From Glutinoglossum americanum (taxonomy: Eukaryota; Ascomycota; Geoglossomycetes; Geoglossales; Geoglossaceae), in the NCBI GenBank assembly GCA_020080175.1, contig JAGHQL010000105.1:1-64000 (forward strand): a DNA stretch of 64,000 bases, written 5' to 3'. The number at the start of each line of letters is the position of its first letter. Position 1 is the stretch's first letter. This document shows, piece after piece, positions 1-11,111 of this stretch. The notes under the pieces are model-generated. The model made no database searches, was not told where the DNA came from, and worked only from the letters and a program-made list of their open reading frames with translations. Both the position numbers and the translations under genes were made by a program.

Positions 1-147
1 TAGACTCCATACCACGTAGCATATAAGGACTCTGCGAGTCCGCAAGATTATATAGCAATCAATTCAATTCTATTAAGCTATTCGAGACCCTATTTACACT
101 ATATACGTTGACCGCTACCATTCCGCATCTACGAGCATAACCAACAA
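1..147 (+). repeat. Possible 3' end of an LTR (fossil)
   Basis: The window opens with a TATAAGGACTC-like stretch, then CAATCAATTCAATTC and an end near ACCAACA. The order of these blocks resembles the LTR copies at 13.4 and 14.1 kb, which carry a (T)AAGAGTCC block followed by a CAATTCAATTC-like block and end in AACA. The left end lies outside the window and no coding part is visible. This is a weak similarity call. Confidence 0.22.
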
Positions 148-1370
148 CAATCTCCATGATAATCCTTATATTTTCCTTAATATTTTACTTTGTTAGAGTT
201 TTGGCTCGCCTACCTGGGCGATGTGGCGATGCTGCATCACCCCCCGAGTCGTTATTGAGTCACGATTGTTACCCATATTAGAACTACTTCTCGTCCCCTA
301 TAGCTCCTTTATTGATGACTTATGAGGCCATTCAGATACAATTTCCTGTGGCAAATATGCCGCGTCACATAATTTTAGTTAGCTACTATCAATAAATTTG
401 TTCATTTTCCACATAGAGCATGAAGATGAACTTTAGGAACCCCGAGCAGCCATTAATATCACAGCTTCCCATATGAATACTACGGCTAACCGGAAGTGGT
501 GGCAAATGCCCGCCAAGCACTTCACGAAGCCCCCGCCTGGTGGCCACCCTCGATCAGTCGACAGAATACAAGGTTGCACGAGATTCGAGGGTCACCCTCA
601 ACGCAACAGGAAGTTCTCTTAAAGATGAAGCTAGTATACAGGTCAAAGGCATTGGCTTACAACACCTCTCTAAACCCTCTACCCATACAAACGATGACAT
701 CACGATTACTACAAACACAAATTATACATCTACGTAGACAGCGATTCATTAAGACCCCCAACAATTTAGCTCCACCTGCATTGTATTCCCTTCCGTTATC
801 CTAGTAGTGGATTCGACAGCGACAAGACCCGCAGTGGGGCTGTGCAGATGGGACTAGTCAAGGCGGGGCTGAAGTCAAACCCTGCACCTTCACTTCAGCT
901 TCGCCTTAGCCCCATCTCATTTCTGGCACAGCCCAATGTCCGTTCTCGCACGTATGCCATTATACCACTCAGTTTCCAATGCGCTCGGGGGCAAGACTGT
1001 GGAGGTTACGAAGGCGCTCCCTGCTTCGGTCCTTTTGAGCTCCCATCAACACTCCGTCATTGGTTGCTTTCTGCCTTGTTGCTCGTGGGGTTAAACCCCC
1101 AGCTTCAACTCCCAACCCAGGAGGCACCGTGCCCACTGGGCTAAACAGGTGTAAAGTGCTCACGATCGCTGGTCACCTCGCTTGTGCTTAGTAGAAGATG
1201 GCCTTTCGCAGATCCAGCTCAGCACGACAGGACGATACCTTCGACCTATACGCCGAGCAGGCAGGGACGCTCGACTCGAATGGCCCCAACTGCAGGCATC
1301 CACACAAGCGGCAGTAGGTGCAACTCCTGACCTCGAAGATAAGGGGATTGAAAATCCCTAGGGTCGGCTA
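148..1370. other. No gene recognised
   Basis: Only short open frames occur here, none with a recognisable domain or credible splice sites. The stretch looks like decayed intergenic DNA leading into the lipase relic. Confidence 0.4.
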
Positions 1371-1379
1371 ACGGATCTC

Positions 1380-2400
1380 GAAAACGTAGCCGCCCCCGAT
1401 GAGAGTGTACTGATCGTCTTCGGTAAGTTCAATTATAGCAAACCACAGCCTAATCTATTTAGAGATAATGAGACTAACCAGGATATCCTCCGTCACTATC
1501 TAGAACCTGGATTTTCCTGTTGGATCGCCCCTCTCTTCGACACCATCAATTACTGGGGTGGCTTCAACAACATCCCCGAGACCCTGCACAAGGATGGCTA
1601 CAAAGTAATCGGGTTACACCTTGGCCCAATATCCAGCAACCGGGAGCGTGCATGTGAAATATATGCGCAGGTTAAGGCTAGGGGGTACGCGCGACTTTAC
1701 AGTAGCCCTTAAATCTCGAAACTCACCCGTGCTGTGTCACTCACAGGGTGGGATCATGGTACAGTATCTAGTAGGTTTTGATGCAGGGGGGCCATAAGAA
1801 TTTGCATGGCAAGTACTTCAAAGTTGCCAAAAGGGGCAAATGGACCAAATCAGTCGCCACGATTGGGACACCGCTCCGGGGCACCGCGATCGCCTCAGTG
1901 CCCCAAATGGCCTAGTCAGGCGCTGGTGTCAGTCTCTCCACCACGGCTTCCACGACAATAGCACCGAGTCCGTTGCGGACCTTAACCACTTCATCACGGT
2001 ATCCACCACCCCTGGGGGAGTAGATCGCCCATATTACTTCACCATGTCCTTCGCAGCCATCGTCCCACCTCCCAAGTTCAAATTTACGCCTGGAGACCCC
2101 TCGACCTTCCCAAACCGACTCTTCCGGCTTCTGCAGACGGCTTCCTTCCTGGGATCACGTTTCGGCCGTGTCCTCCAATTTTGAAGCCACCCTCTTAGGC
2201 CCACAGACCGGGCTCGCCATATAGGTCACCAGCGTCGTGAATTATTCTCTCCGCGACAAAAAATTCCCATTCACGCTTCCTAACCCAGGCACTCAGATCC
2301 CACTTGGAGACATGCTCCCCGTCATTGCGGTCGGCGGATATGACATGGGAGGGTAGAGCCTACATATTACTTAGAGGCACTTGGGGTGAGAGTTCTAGGA
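1380..2400 (+). pseudogene. Decayed triacylglycerol lipase gene (alpha/beta hydrolase)
   Basis: Translated pieces in changing frames match a lipase of the type with a WGGFNN segment after the oxyanion-hole motif. In order I read DESVLIVFG, then an intron-like stretch with a GTAAGT donor and an ACTAACCAG end (about 1420-1480), then YWGGFNNIPETLHKDGYKVI, then LGPISSNRERACEIYAQ, and later KWTKSVATIGTPLRGTA, which corresponds to the segment after the nucleophile elbow. Frames change and stops fall between blocks; one stop closes the GTPLRGTAIASVPQMA block. A clear GxSxG nucleophile motif is not seen. An intact version would be a secreted or cytosolic lipid esterase. Assignment rests on these motifs alone. 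Confidence 0.6.
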
Positions 2401-2859
2401 TTTCCGAACGGCGTATCAACCGCAACGCTTGACTAGAGAATGAGATTTCTATTCGAATTCCGGGCTATCCCTAATTTTGGCTGTGTGTTCCTGCCGCATA
2501 CTCTCAGGGCCTACCCGTCACACGGTTGTTTGTTCGCAGCGAGCATGAAAGGCCCTGAATTCTTGTGTGGCCAGAAGGGAAAAGCATCCATTTTTCGCAA
2601 CAACCCTAATACTTTCCAGCTTTGCTGAACGTATTCACATCCCATCACTACTACCCTACACACCCACAGTCCCTGGATAAACACGTTGATAAGAACCCGA
2701 TTTCCACAGAAATGGCAATGGCAGAGGAATCTGGGTTGAGTGAGCGAGGGAGCTGGCTTCAGCTGTGTTATTCTACAGCGCTAGTGATGACGAAGAATGT
2801 GAGGAAGACATCATACCACATAGGCCAAATACGAAATACGATATGTTCTGAGAGATATG

Positions 2860-3199
2860 TATTGGAGGTTATGCTCGATATGCGGAAATGGTAGCTAGAC
2901 TATGTAAACAATGGATAGGGGTAAAACAATTAAATTGCTCGCAACTTCCAGAATGCTAGCTACGTGACATGAAGCTATATAAATGCTCGGCTGCCCTGCA
3001 GCCCCTTTTCCGCAGCTCGCGGCTGCTTCGGCCATCCTGCGGCCACTCCGGCCTTCCTTCGGCCAGCCCGAAACATATCGGTTCCACCGATATTGAACGT
3101 TCCATGGTAGCTGAGGTGGTGCCGCCACTCAGCTACCCAGGGGACACCTCCTGCGCTCTTCAGGGGTGCTACGGGGTGGTGCCTGAGCATTCCGTAACA
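2860..3199 (-). mobile_element. Solo LTR, family A, copy 1 (fossil)
   Basis: A 340-bp stretch repeats, in the same orientation, at 6852-7183. Read on minus it starts TGTTACGGAATGCTC and ends near GAGCATAACC. It is flanked by the same 5-bp repeat, ATATG, at 2855-2859 and 3200-3204. No internal retroelement coding region lies next to it, so it is a solo LTR left by recombination. Which LTR family it belongs to cannot be told from an LTR alone. Confidence 0.7.
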
Positions 3200-3204
3200 A
3201 TATG

Positions 3205-4100
3205 GGATCGTGTAGGGTAATCCGTAAGGCACTCCTAATAATAGCAACAGCAGAGCAGCCGTAGTCTACTGCTCTGTGGGGTGTCATCTTCGCCGTGAAC
3301 CCGGTGACGATGCGTGAGAGAAAACGCGGCCCCTGTGCCAACGGCCCAGGATACGAGTTGAGTTAATACGAAGGCTGTCAGAGCGTCTACAAGGCACTTC
3401 CGAACGCAGCCCTTTTTACACCTACCCACCGCGACGAATGAAATACAACTCGACTTGGAACGGAACACTCAAACACTCAAGCTTAACAGTCTCCCCAACC
3501 AACGTCGAAGCCAAGCCGGCAAAGTTCATCCGTAGGTAGAAGCACCTCCAGCGCACCACCAGAGCGCGGGCTAGAGATCTACATTCTTACTCAGCTTACG
3601 TGGCAAAGCCAAAGGTCCTGGCACCCCAAAAAAATTCGCTAAAGTCGATCATTCTCTTCATCGCCGGGAGATCCCACCGACGCTCAGCCGGCAGCTGAAG
3701 GGAAGCGCGGCCAAACGAATCGTTTGACGCGATCACCCACGAACGTCGGAAATTCCCTATTCTGGCTGTCACACGAAGTCTCCTAGTGGTTGGCGTCTGT
3801 CTGCGCCTCCGCCGGATCACCACGCGCCGATGCTATAGGCTACGAGATATTCCGGGGATGTCTATTTGCGGGTCTCTGGGTCACGAGACAGCTCGGTAGA
3901 CGTTCAGTCAAGATGCTCTACCATCATTCCGGAGGAACTTTTCGCCTACGCTTTCTAATCCACACAGCCCAAGCGTATGACTCTCCCAGAGAGTAGTTCC
4001 GGGTTTGCCTGGAGGATTTATCGGCCTGACAGATGTGGATACCAGGAATAGTATTTCCGGTTGAGCTTGCTGCGCAGGTGCTCACGATGGATGTGGATGG
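3205..4100. other. No gene recognised
   Basis: Short arginine-rich open frames on minus (for example 3596-3823) show no domain and no good start context. The last part leads into the promoter of the gene at 4353. Confidence 0.4.
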
Positions 4101-4122
4101 CTGCCTGGGCAGTGGAATCGGG

Positions 4123-4128
4123 TATAAA
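4123..4128 (+). promoter_or_regulatory. TATA box of the cysteine-rich secreted gene
   Basis: A canonical TATAAA lies about 225 bp before the chosen ATG (4353). The leader between them is rich in C and T, a common feature of well-expressed filamentous fungal genes. Confidence 0.55.
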
Positions 4129-4352
4129 GAGCGCCTGCTCTTCAGTGCTAATGGAATTTCTCTCTTTCTTTCACCATCATCTTCTGGTCCTCCAAGCAGA
4201 AATTTCTTTCGCTATCTCTTTCCTATATTTTGAAGGTTTCTTTCCTCTTTTAGACCATATCTCGGAGCCATCTTGTGCTCAGCCCGAACCATTCAATCAC
4301 TCTCTTTCCATCTTCCTGTCTACACGTTCGCCGGTATTCCAAGTCAACCAAT

Positions 4353-5339
4353 ATGGCCGCTCGTTTCTTGACAGTCGCCTTTTTTCTTGGGGGTGCCATA
4401 CCTCTCACCGGAGTCCTGGCAACACCAGGGCGCCGTGCTGGCCTCGACCGCAGAGGGGAATACCCCAATTACTCCAGCAGCATAGCAACTACACCAACAT
4501 CCGTGTATTCTCACCCAACGTACCCAACCACGACCAAATATACCGCGGTTACACCCACATCCACTGCTTACTACACTACCATCCATCATCCGTGTCACGA
4601 GTGTGATGGCTACTGCGGTGACGGCATTCTCGACTACGATGAGGAGTGCGACGACGGCCCCAACAACGGCAAGCCCTGGAGCAGGTGCCACGCCGACTGC
4701 ACCTGGGTCGATTGCAGCTGCGGCAACGGCATCACCGAATATCCAGAAGAGTGCGACGACGGCAGCCTGAACGGCACACCATATAGCCACTGCACCACAG
4801 ACTGCAAGCACAAAGAGGACTGCGGCTGCGGCCACCCTCACGTCTGCGGCAACGGCCTAATTGAGTACCCCGAGCAATGTGATGATGGATGGTACAACGG
4901 CGATCCTAACAGCAATTGCACCACACAATGCACGCTGCGCGACACCACCCACCAACCCCGCTGCGGCGATGGCCACATCGACGCCGACGAGACCTGCGAC
5001 GACGGCAGCTCCCTCAACGGCACTCCCAAGTCCAACTGCGACGCGACATGCCACTGGAAGCAACCCCTGAAGGACACGTGCGACCCCAACCCCTTCTACA
5101 ACAAATGCACAATCACCACGTCCTGCATCCCCTTCCTGCAGAGCGGCAAGGACTACTGCGCCTGCCGCGCCGGATATCGCGCCAGCTTCTCCCCTACCGA
5201 TCCCCGGCAGTTCCGCTTGCCGTTCCCAGGGCAGGAGTATAGGGTCTTCGTTGCGCCTGGCGTGGACTGCGATACTCTGTGTGACCACCCATTCCCTGGG
5301 CCCGACTCGTGCCAGGAGGTACCAGTTCGGTCGGGTTGA
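4353..5339 (+). CDS. Secreted cysteine-rich protein with four DUF4215-like repeats
   Basis: A single-exon gene of 328 residues. Residues 1-23 form a signal peptide (hydrophobic FLTVAFFLGGAIPLTGVLA) followed by Arg-Arg sites that a Kex2-type protease could cut. Then come a Ser/Thr/Pro-rich linker and four tandem repeats of about 35 residues with the core CGDG/CGNG-x(5-6)-E-x-CDDG, two further cysteines and NGTP-like turns. This is the pattern of the DUF4215 / Myxococcus cysteine-rich repeat family. A separate cysteine-rich C-terminal part (about residues 250-328) has no assignment. The start was chosen at 4353 rather than the in-frame 4275, because only 4353 puts the signal peptide at the N-terminus and it follows a TATA box and CT-rich leader. 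Role unknown; likely extracellular or wall-associated. NGT and NCT sites suggest N-glycosylation. Confidence 0.85.
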   Translation: MAARFLTVAFFLGGAIPLTGVLATPGRRAGLDRRGEYPNYSSSIATTPTSVYSHPTYPTTTKYTAVTPTSTAYYTTIHHPCHECDGYCGDGILDYDEECDDGPNNGKPWSRCHADCTWVDCSCGNGITEYPEECDDGSLNGTPYSHCTTDCKHKEDCGCGHPHVCGNGLIEYPEQCDDGWYNGDPNSNCTTQCTLRDTTHQPRCGDGHIDADETCDDGSSLNGTPKSNCDATCHWKQPLKDTCDPNPFYNKCTITTSCIPFLQSGKDYCACRAGYRASFSPTDPRQFRLPFPGQEYRVFVAPGVDCDTLCDHPFPGPDSCQEVPVRSG

Positions 5340-6851
5340 GTTGGTTGGAATGGCTATGGGGTTAGTGGTGGTTAATCAACGTATTCTGGGGCTGGTACGA
5401 AAATCACTCGTGGGTTTAGGGTTTCTTCGGTTTGGTAATGGGCACAGGGGTGTCTGTTTCTCGTTTGCATTTTAGTACTAGATGGGGTTGCGTTTGGGTC
5501 TTTCTTCTGCTGAGCTAAAGTTTCTCGGCGGCTAGGGCCAGCTTTCCTTCCGTTCATTGGAATAGTTTCGCTCCTCGCCTTCATGTTCCGGGGTTCCACG
5601 CTCCTTATTCTACAGTCTGTGGCGGCAAAGATCATGTTACCCTAGCTGCATTGCTATATTGTTTTTAATAAAAAACCATCCTATCTCTGAACCGACCACC
5701 CACCCAGTGCGGTCGTCCCCAAAAAGACAAGTCGAGGGGACTTTGTGTAGGCGATCTCGGATATAAACCTAGAGAGAAGAGCTAAGATAAGAGCTTAGGC
5801 ATAGGCAACTCGACGTGATTATCAACCAACAATCGCAACAAACCACATACCATCAGCAAGCGCAGCGCTATCTACAATTGAAGTATCTAGTGTAATGCAT
5901 TGTAACAAATATGACTTCAGCGCAATCCCCCTTGCTTACCAATTCGGACAATCAGCCATATAATCCGGTGGCAACTGCATGCTTCAGTAGTTTTTTTTTT
6001 ACCCCCACGTCCAACCTAAACATGCGGGATTGATTTAGGAACGCGGTTTTAGCGGAAAGTTCTGAGACATCAGTAATACTAACAGACCCGGCTCTCCTAC
6101 CGTTCCTCTTCCCCATCGCCAATGCCATCCTCATTCCGTTCATATCATGCCTCTCTTGCCATTTGATGATGGAGTCCTGCTGGCTTTCCTATGTGGCGTT
6201 TTGAGCCTATTACTTTTTTCAAAGTTCCCCTGAAATCGAGCGCCCGCTCCCCACCAAGCAACAGCGTAACCACCTACATTCGGGCGGGAACGAAAAAAAC
6301 TTCAACAACTAGACTATTGGACGCCCTGAGATTCACTAGAGCTGTCCCCTTTGCACTATTTGCTATGTTACCTCTAATAGCATTCGAAAACTCGCTATTC
6401 AGACAAGGCTTGCATGTTATCCTAGCTTAGCCTGGGCGATTGGGGACTAAGGCAAACTCATGAAGCTAACTAGCCAGCAGGCATATTCCCCACAATTTGG
6501 CTATCCCAAGGCTAAGTATATCATTAGAGATGGGCTGCGGGGCTAGGCCAACGCGTTATTTTCCTAACGATGAATCCCGGGCAGAACGTCAAGGCTGCCC
6601 ATTTCGGTACCGGCTTTGTCTGTTCCCATAGACAAGCTATCGTCCGGCCGAGCGAATACCAATTTCCATAATTCCCCACTGGAGGCAAAATTCCGGCCGG
6701 CATGTAGAAGGACGCTTGATTCTAATGAGCAGCGAAGCCGCGAATGAGTCTGCCCCTACCAAGACTATTATTAATATACGGATTCGGAATCACCCCCTCC
6801 GCACCACTCATGCAATAATGCGTGCGTACTAGGCAGTGAAGACCAGCTAAC
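5340..6851. other. No gene recognised
   Basis: The first part is the presumed 3' UTR of the upstream gene, with AATAAAA near 5668. The rest is AT-rich and holds only short open frames without domains. Confidence 0.4.
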
Positions 6852-7183
6852 TGTTAGAGGTTATGCCCGATACGTGGAAATAGTAGCTAGAATTATATAG
6901 ACTATGTAAACAATGGATAAAGGCAAAATAATCAAACCGCTCGTAACTACCTAAAATGCTAGCTACGTGACATGAAGCTATGTAAATGCTCGGCTACTCT
7001 GCAGCCCCTTTTTGCCAACCCGCAGCCGCTCCGGCCTTCCTTCGGCCGGCCAGAAAACATATCGGTTCCACCGATATTAATCGTTCCAAGGTAGATGAGG
7101 TGGCGACACCACTCAGCTACTAAGGGGACAGCCCCTGAGCTCGGAAGGGGTGCTACGGGGTGGTGCTTGAGCATTCCGTAACA
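6852..7183 (-). mobile_element. Solo LTR, family A, copy 2 (fossil)
   Basis: A 332-bp stretch matching 2860-3199 along its whole length, in the same orientation. It begins TGTTAGAGG and ends CCGTAACA, so the ends are inverted TGTTA/TAACA. The flanking 5-bp sequences are CTAAC on the left and TTAAC on the right, a nearly exact target duplication. No internal region is present. Divergence between the copies is clear by eye, which points to old insertions. Confidence 0.7.
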
Positions 7184-7934
7184 TTAACTAATGAAAGGGA
7201 GTGGCCGTTGTCGACACCCTGCGTGATGGTACCGTGCCGAAGCGTCCATTTCCAACAAAGAACTATTGAAATATTAAAGTAGAACCTTATAACTGGACCC
7301 ATCAAGGGTATTAGCGAAACAGCGGAGCTGAACTGTGCTCTCTAAGCCCAGTAGTAAATGCAACTTACTGAAGGGCATATGTTTTGCTATATGAGCGGGG
7401 CAGAGTCTTGTACGGTAAAAAGTATAGGATTCAATTAATTAGACCATTACAACAGCGAGCAGACCCGTGGTTCTTATGATCGATATGACAGTGCGAACAC
7501 CAGGGTAATTGATAAAGAATGTAACAACATTCAGCTCAAGCAATGGATCTACATACCAGCAGCCATGGCGGGCATGCTCACCGTCATTCCAATGCGGGAA
7601 CGGTCGCACTCATTCCGGTGTTAGAATACTCATTTCAGCACCTCGATCCTAAAATAAGTAGTATATGATCGCGGATGCGAGAATAACCAGTTTAGGCCCG
7701 GGGCTCCACCGTGCTTTTCGGCACTTTCTTTACGACCTCCGAGCTTCTACTCGAAAGAAATGTATTTTCTGGGGTTATAATGCGTTATGATACATTATGT
7801 GGCATTTGCTTATACATACAAATATATAGACGTGTTATGCCGTGCTCTGTCCCGACTAGAAATCTACTTCTTCCGAAATGCCTTACTTGCACTAGCGTAG
7901 CACTGGATCCTGATAATCCTCTGTCTTTAGAGAT
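7184..7934. other. No gene recognised
   Basis: No supported coding region. A longer open frame on plus from 7711 overlaps the conserved-looking membrane gene on minus and is treated as its shadow. Confidence 0.4.
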
Positions 7935-9893
7935 TCATGACCTGTCAATTAGCCTAATCGCCTCTGGAGATTTACCTTTCCTTGTGAGCTTGTCGCGCAG
8001 GCGTAGTAGGTACCCACGAGCCTTACCCAAAGTCCATACCCCTTCATATAACCTAGCCCCCTTGTTGAACCAGCAAAACACCACCAAAACAAAAACTATG
8101 TGGAAGCAAACCAACACTCCTGCGATCAGAGGCCAAGTGGTTTGCGCCAAGTCTTTCGTCTCTACTTTTGGGTCAAATACAATATATATCGGCCTAGACG
8201 AGGAGAGCCAATTGCTCCAACAGAGGCAGCTGTTGAACCACCCGCTAGACGCTATCCAGAACACAAGGAACTGCAGAAAGAAGATCAAGCTGTTCTTGAT
8301 GCACGTCCTTTTCCAATGCACTTCTGGTGTTGCGTTTTCCCCGAAAACCTGTGTGAGCCAAGAACTCAATATCCACGATGCGAAGAAGCACATGTGTTTC
8401 ACAGACCGGCAATTGATACCTCTGGGAGGAAGGGTATAGAGAAGCCAAATCGCAAAGGCTAAAGTCACTAGGACCGGTAAGACGGCCAAGAAAAGGAGAT
8501 GCATTGGTTGGGGGCCACAGCACCGGCTGGGGCGGAAGGAATAGTTTCCGCCGCTCCATTTTAGTTGCGGGTATTCCTCGTCATTTAAGCCTCCATCGTG
8601 GAGGTCTGCGAAGTGGAAAATCCTTAGGGGTTTTGAATCCTCGTCTTGAGTGTCATATTCCTCCATCTGAATCTTGTCTACTTCGTCTAGTAAACCCACC
8701 AAGGCTTCTCTGTGGTCGGCCCGCGCAGATGGCTGAACCTTGCTCGTTAGGATTCTTAGCCGCCGCGAGATGCTTCCCTGGTCATTGTATATTCTTTGCC
8801 GAATCTCGTCCAGGCGATTCAGCAATTGCTTTAAGATTTCCCTTGGTTCACCGTGGGTTTCTAGCTTCCGCAAATAGTCATCTCGTAGAGGGTGTAAGAT
8901 CAACTTCTGAGCGTCATACTGAATCTTGACCAAGTCCTTTTCCAGCTGTTGCAGAATTGCCCTCGAAAGCCGCTTGCTGGTGAATTCGCCCACAATCGCG
9001 CTTATAAGAACCACGGGAATGATCCAAGTGTAGAACAATGCCAGTGCGATGCTGACACCAGTTCGGCGGTTGAACTCGCCCTTGCTGGTGTGGTAGAAGG
9101 AGACAACAAAGGCGACTATGTAGGACAATGTCCCTAAGAATGACTTCCAAACCCCGGGTGCTCTACAGTCAGAAAGGCTTTGGGCGGCAGCGAGGCAAAT
9201 TCCCTGTGTGCGCTCATATAGACCTTGAGCGACGAGCAAACCCTCGAGCCTCTCCAAAGGCTCATGTCTCTCCGGGGGGCTCCGTCCATCTCCTCCGTTG
9301 GAGAGTTTTTCTTCAACGAGACAATTCCCCCATTCCTCAAATGAAGCGAGTATCATCGCTACCGCCTCTTGTAATGCTTCTGGTAGTCTGCTTCTTCGGC
9401 AGAGGAAATAGTATCGCTGATTGGAGGCTAATTTTGAAAGCAAGCTCCAGGTAAACACGAATGGGTCAGCCAAAAGATGCAACGCTACAAGGGCCGTGTT
9501 CCGTATTCCCAATTGCGCAACCTGCATGGTGCCAACAAGAATAAAAAGAGGAATAACCCATTCGTTAAAGCGCTGCTGAATATCCCCAAAACCATAGAAC
9601 CACGGATTTGCCCCACAGGTATGAACACAATCCGGATATCGCATCATAATGCGACTTCGGTCGATAAACGTTCCATTCGGATAGGTAGGATAGTATAGCC
9701 GTGTGTCGCTGGCGTTGTTGAGTCTGATACTAGATACGATGCTGAAACAGAAGTCGTTGGTAGGGGAAGAGGCATTTTCAAAGTTGATATCCCCAATGGA
9801 AGCATTGCAGCCGGTCCAAAGCATGCCCAGAATGATAATGCTGCGAGGAGAGAGTTTTGAAGGCATCTTGAACCAGGTTGTGCGGTGGAGCAT
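7935..9893 (-). CDS. Polytopic membrane protein, function unknown
   Basis: A single-exon open frame of 652 residues from the ATG at 9893; a second in-frame ATG lies at 9866. The N-terminus looks like a signal peptide or first membrane anchor (IIILGMLWTGCNA), followed by a glycosylatable luminal part with several N-x-S/T sites and cysteines. Further hydrophobic segments include WVIPLFILVGTMQVAQLGI, a pair around SYIVAFVVSF and ALALFYTWIIPVVLISAIVG, a charged cytosolic stretch of about 150 residues, and a C-terminal group (LLFLAVLPVLVTLAFAIWLL, IFFLQFLVFWIASSGW, PLIAGVLVCFHIVFVLVVF). In all about eight or nine spans. I recognise no family. The long unbroken frame and membrane periodicity make it a real gene; an N-terminal intron cannot be excluded. 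Confidence 0.7.
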   Translation of the reverse strand: MLHRTTWFKMPSKLSPRSIIILGMLWTGCNASIGDINFENASSPTNDFCFSIVSSIRLNNASDTRLYYPTYPNGTFIDRSRIMMRYPDCVHTCGANPWFYGFGDIQQRFNEWVIPLFILVGTMQVAQLGIRNTALVALHLLADPFVFTWSLLSKLASNQRYYFLCRRSRLPEALQEAVAMILASFEEWGNCLVEEKLSNGGDGRSPPERHEPLERLEGLLVAQGLYERTQGICLAAAQSLSDCRAPGVWKSFLGTLSYIVAFVVSFYHTSKGEFNRRTGVSIALALFYTWIIPVVLISAIVGEFTSKRLSRAILQQLEKDLVKIQYDAQKLILHPLRDDYLRKLETHGEPREILKQLLNRLDEIRQRIYNDQGSISRRLRILTSKVQPSARADHREALVGLLDEVDKIQMEEYDTQDEDSKPLRIFHFADLHDGGLNDEEYPQLKWSGGNYSFRPSRCCGPQPMHLLFLAVLPVLVTLAFAIWLLYTLPPRGINCRSVKHMCFFASWILSSWLTQVFGENATPEVHWKRTCIKNSLIFFLQFLVFWIASSGWFNSCLCWSNWLSSSRPIYIVFDPKVETKDLAQTTWPLIAGVLVCFHIVFVLVVFCWFNKGARLYEGVWTLGKARGYLLRLRDKLTRKGKSPEAIRLIDRS

Positions 9894-11111
9894 CTTCGGT
9901 CGCCAGGCGACAATTGTCACAGAGCCATAGCGGTGGGTCTGATCCGGGACAAGTAGGAATGAAGATATTCGTCTGAAAGGAGGTAAGAGAGTGGATTGAG
10001 ATAAGAAATATCACTAATAATCGCGATGGCTAGGCTAATTGGCTGATCGCACCCATTCGCGGTGACCCTGAGCCCTGGTATTGGGACGAAGTAGACTAGC
10101 ACTCCTTATATATTGGGGGAGAAGGTTTATTGCTGGGATAGCGAGACATGCATCAAGCACGGACCCCCCCCGGGCAGATTCCGCCTTGCGGATACGGAGT
10201 CTGCAGACTTCCTCTCATTTGGTCCCGGCTACCAGTTCATCATATTCAAACGTCCCGCCGAGTCATCCATGTAGGTGTGCAACAAAAGGCAACAAAAGGC
10301 GAAGGCGTGCACCCACACTTGGCACCAAGACTCTAGTGTTCTTGGTACCCGTAAAACCAGGGTTGCTGCTTAAGAAAATCGTCCTGTCTCAGAGGAAAAA
10401 GCAACCACGCCGTCCGGCTGCCGCGAGCCAATCAGTCAAAACAAGAAAGGGGAGGCTGGCTTGCACAGTGCTCAAAGCCCAGCGCGCGGCACCCACTCTG
10501 CATGCACTAAAATTTCCGTCTTTGAGCGCCCAGCTCGTGCCAGCCTCGATAGGCCCGTGTGGTATTTCGGTTTGTGGAAGACCCGATAAAGCGGCAAATG
10601 TCTCTAATTGTCCAGGTTGGTTAACCCAAAGCCTAAGCTCCAGCGAATGAATTAGAATCTTCGGACCTTGTCTCAGCAGCCATAAAGGCGGCGCTGTCGG
10701 AGGCACCAAAAGCCCTGCCCCGTTAAGCTCTTTCAGCCCTTTTCTCGTATGTACGATACCACCAGTCTAGGCGGTTGGGCTGACTGAGCCAACTCGCCCT
10801 ATAGTTATAGTAGAGACCCTTCCATGACTTGATGGAATATGGAACACACTCGGCTTCTCCACTCGCCATGCAGAACAGGTTTCACAGCTCTAGCTGAGGC
10901 TCCCCGTTAAATAGGTCGGGTGGGCTGACTAAGCCCACCCTGGACCCAATAACGCATCAACAGCGTCAACACAAAGAGGAACCATAAAGCAGCACGGGCA
11001 ATGAGCGATTCCCGGTCGGCTCCCCCATCAACTACTTATCTCCAATCTGACCCGCTTTGTGTGCTGCCCAAGGTTTGCATCGACCAAAGGCGTTCACTGC
11101 CCTCGCTCAAG
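9894..11111. other. Intergenic region between divergent genes
   Basis: It holds the presumed promoters of the membrane gene (minus) and the P450 (plus). A short direct repeat (CCCCGTTAA followed by GGGCTGACT) occurs near 10720-10800 and again near 10900-10935. The open frame at 10081-10650 has no domain and a non-ATG start. Confidence 0.4.

Noticed and set aside
7711-8439. Open frame of 242 codons on plus
   Set aside because: It lies opposite the minus-strand membrane gene, has no domain or ATG-based start of its own, and its composition follows the other strand.
10081-10650. Open frame of 189 codons on plus
   Set aside because: Non-ATG start, basic low-complexity content, no domain, and intergenic repeats inside it.
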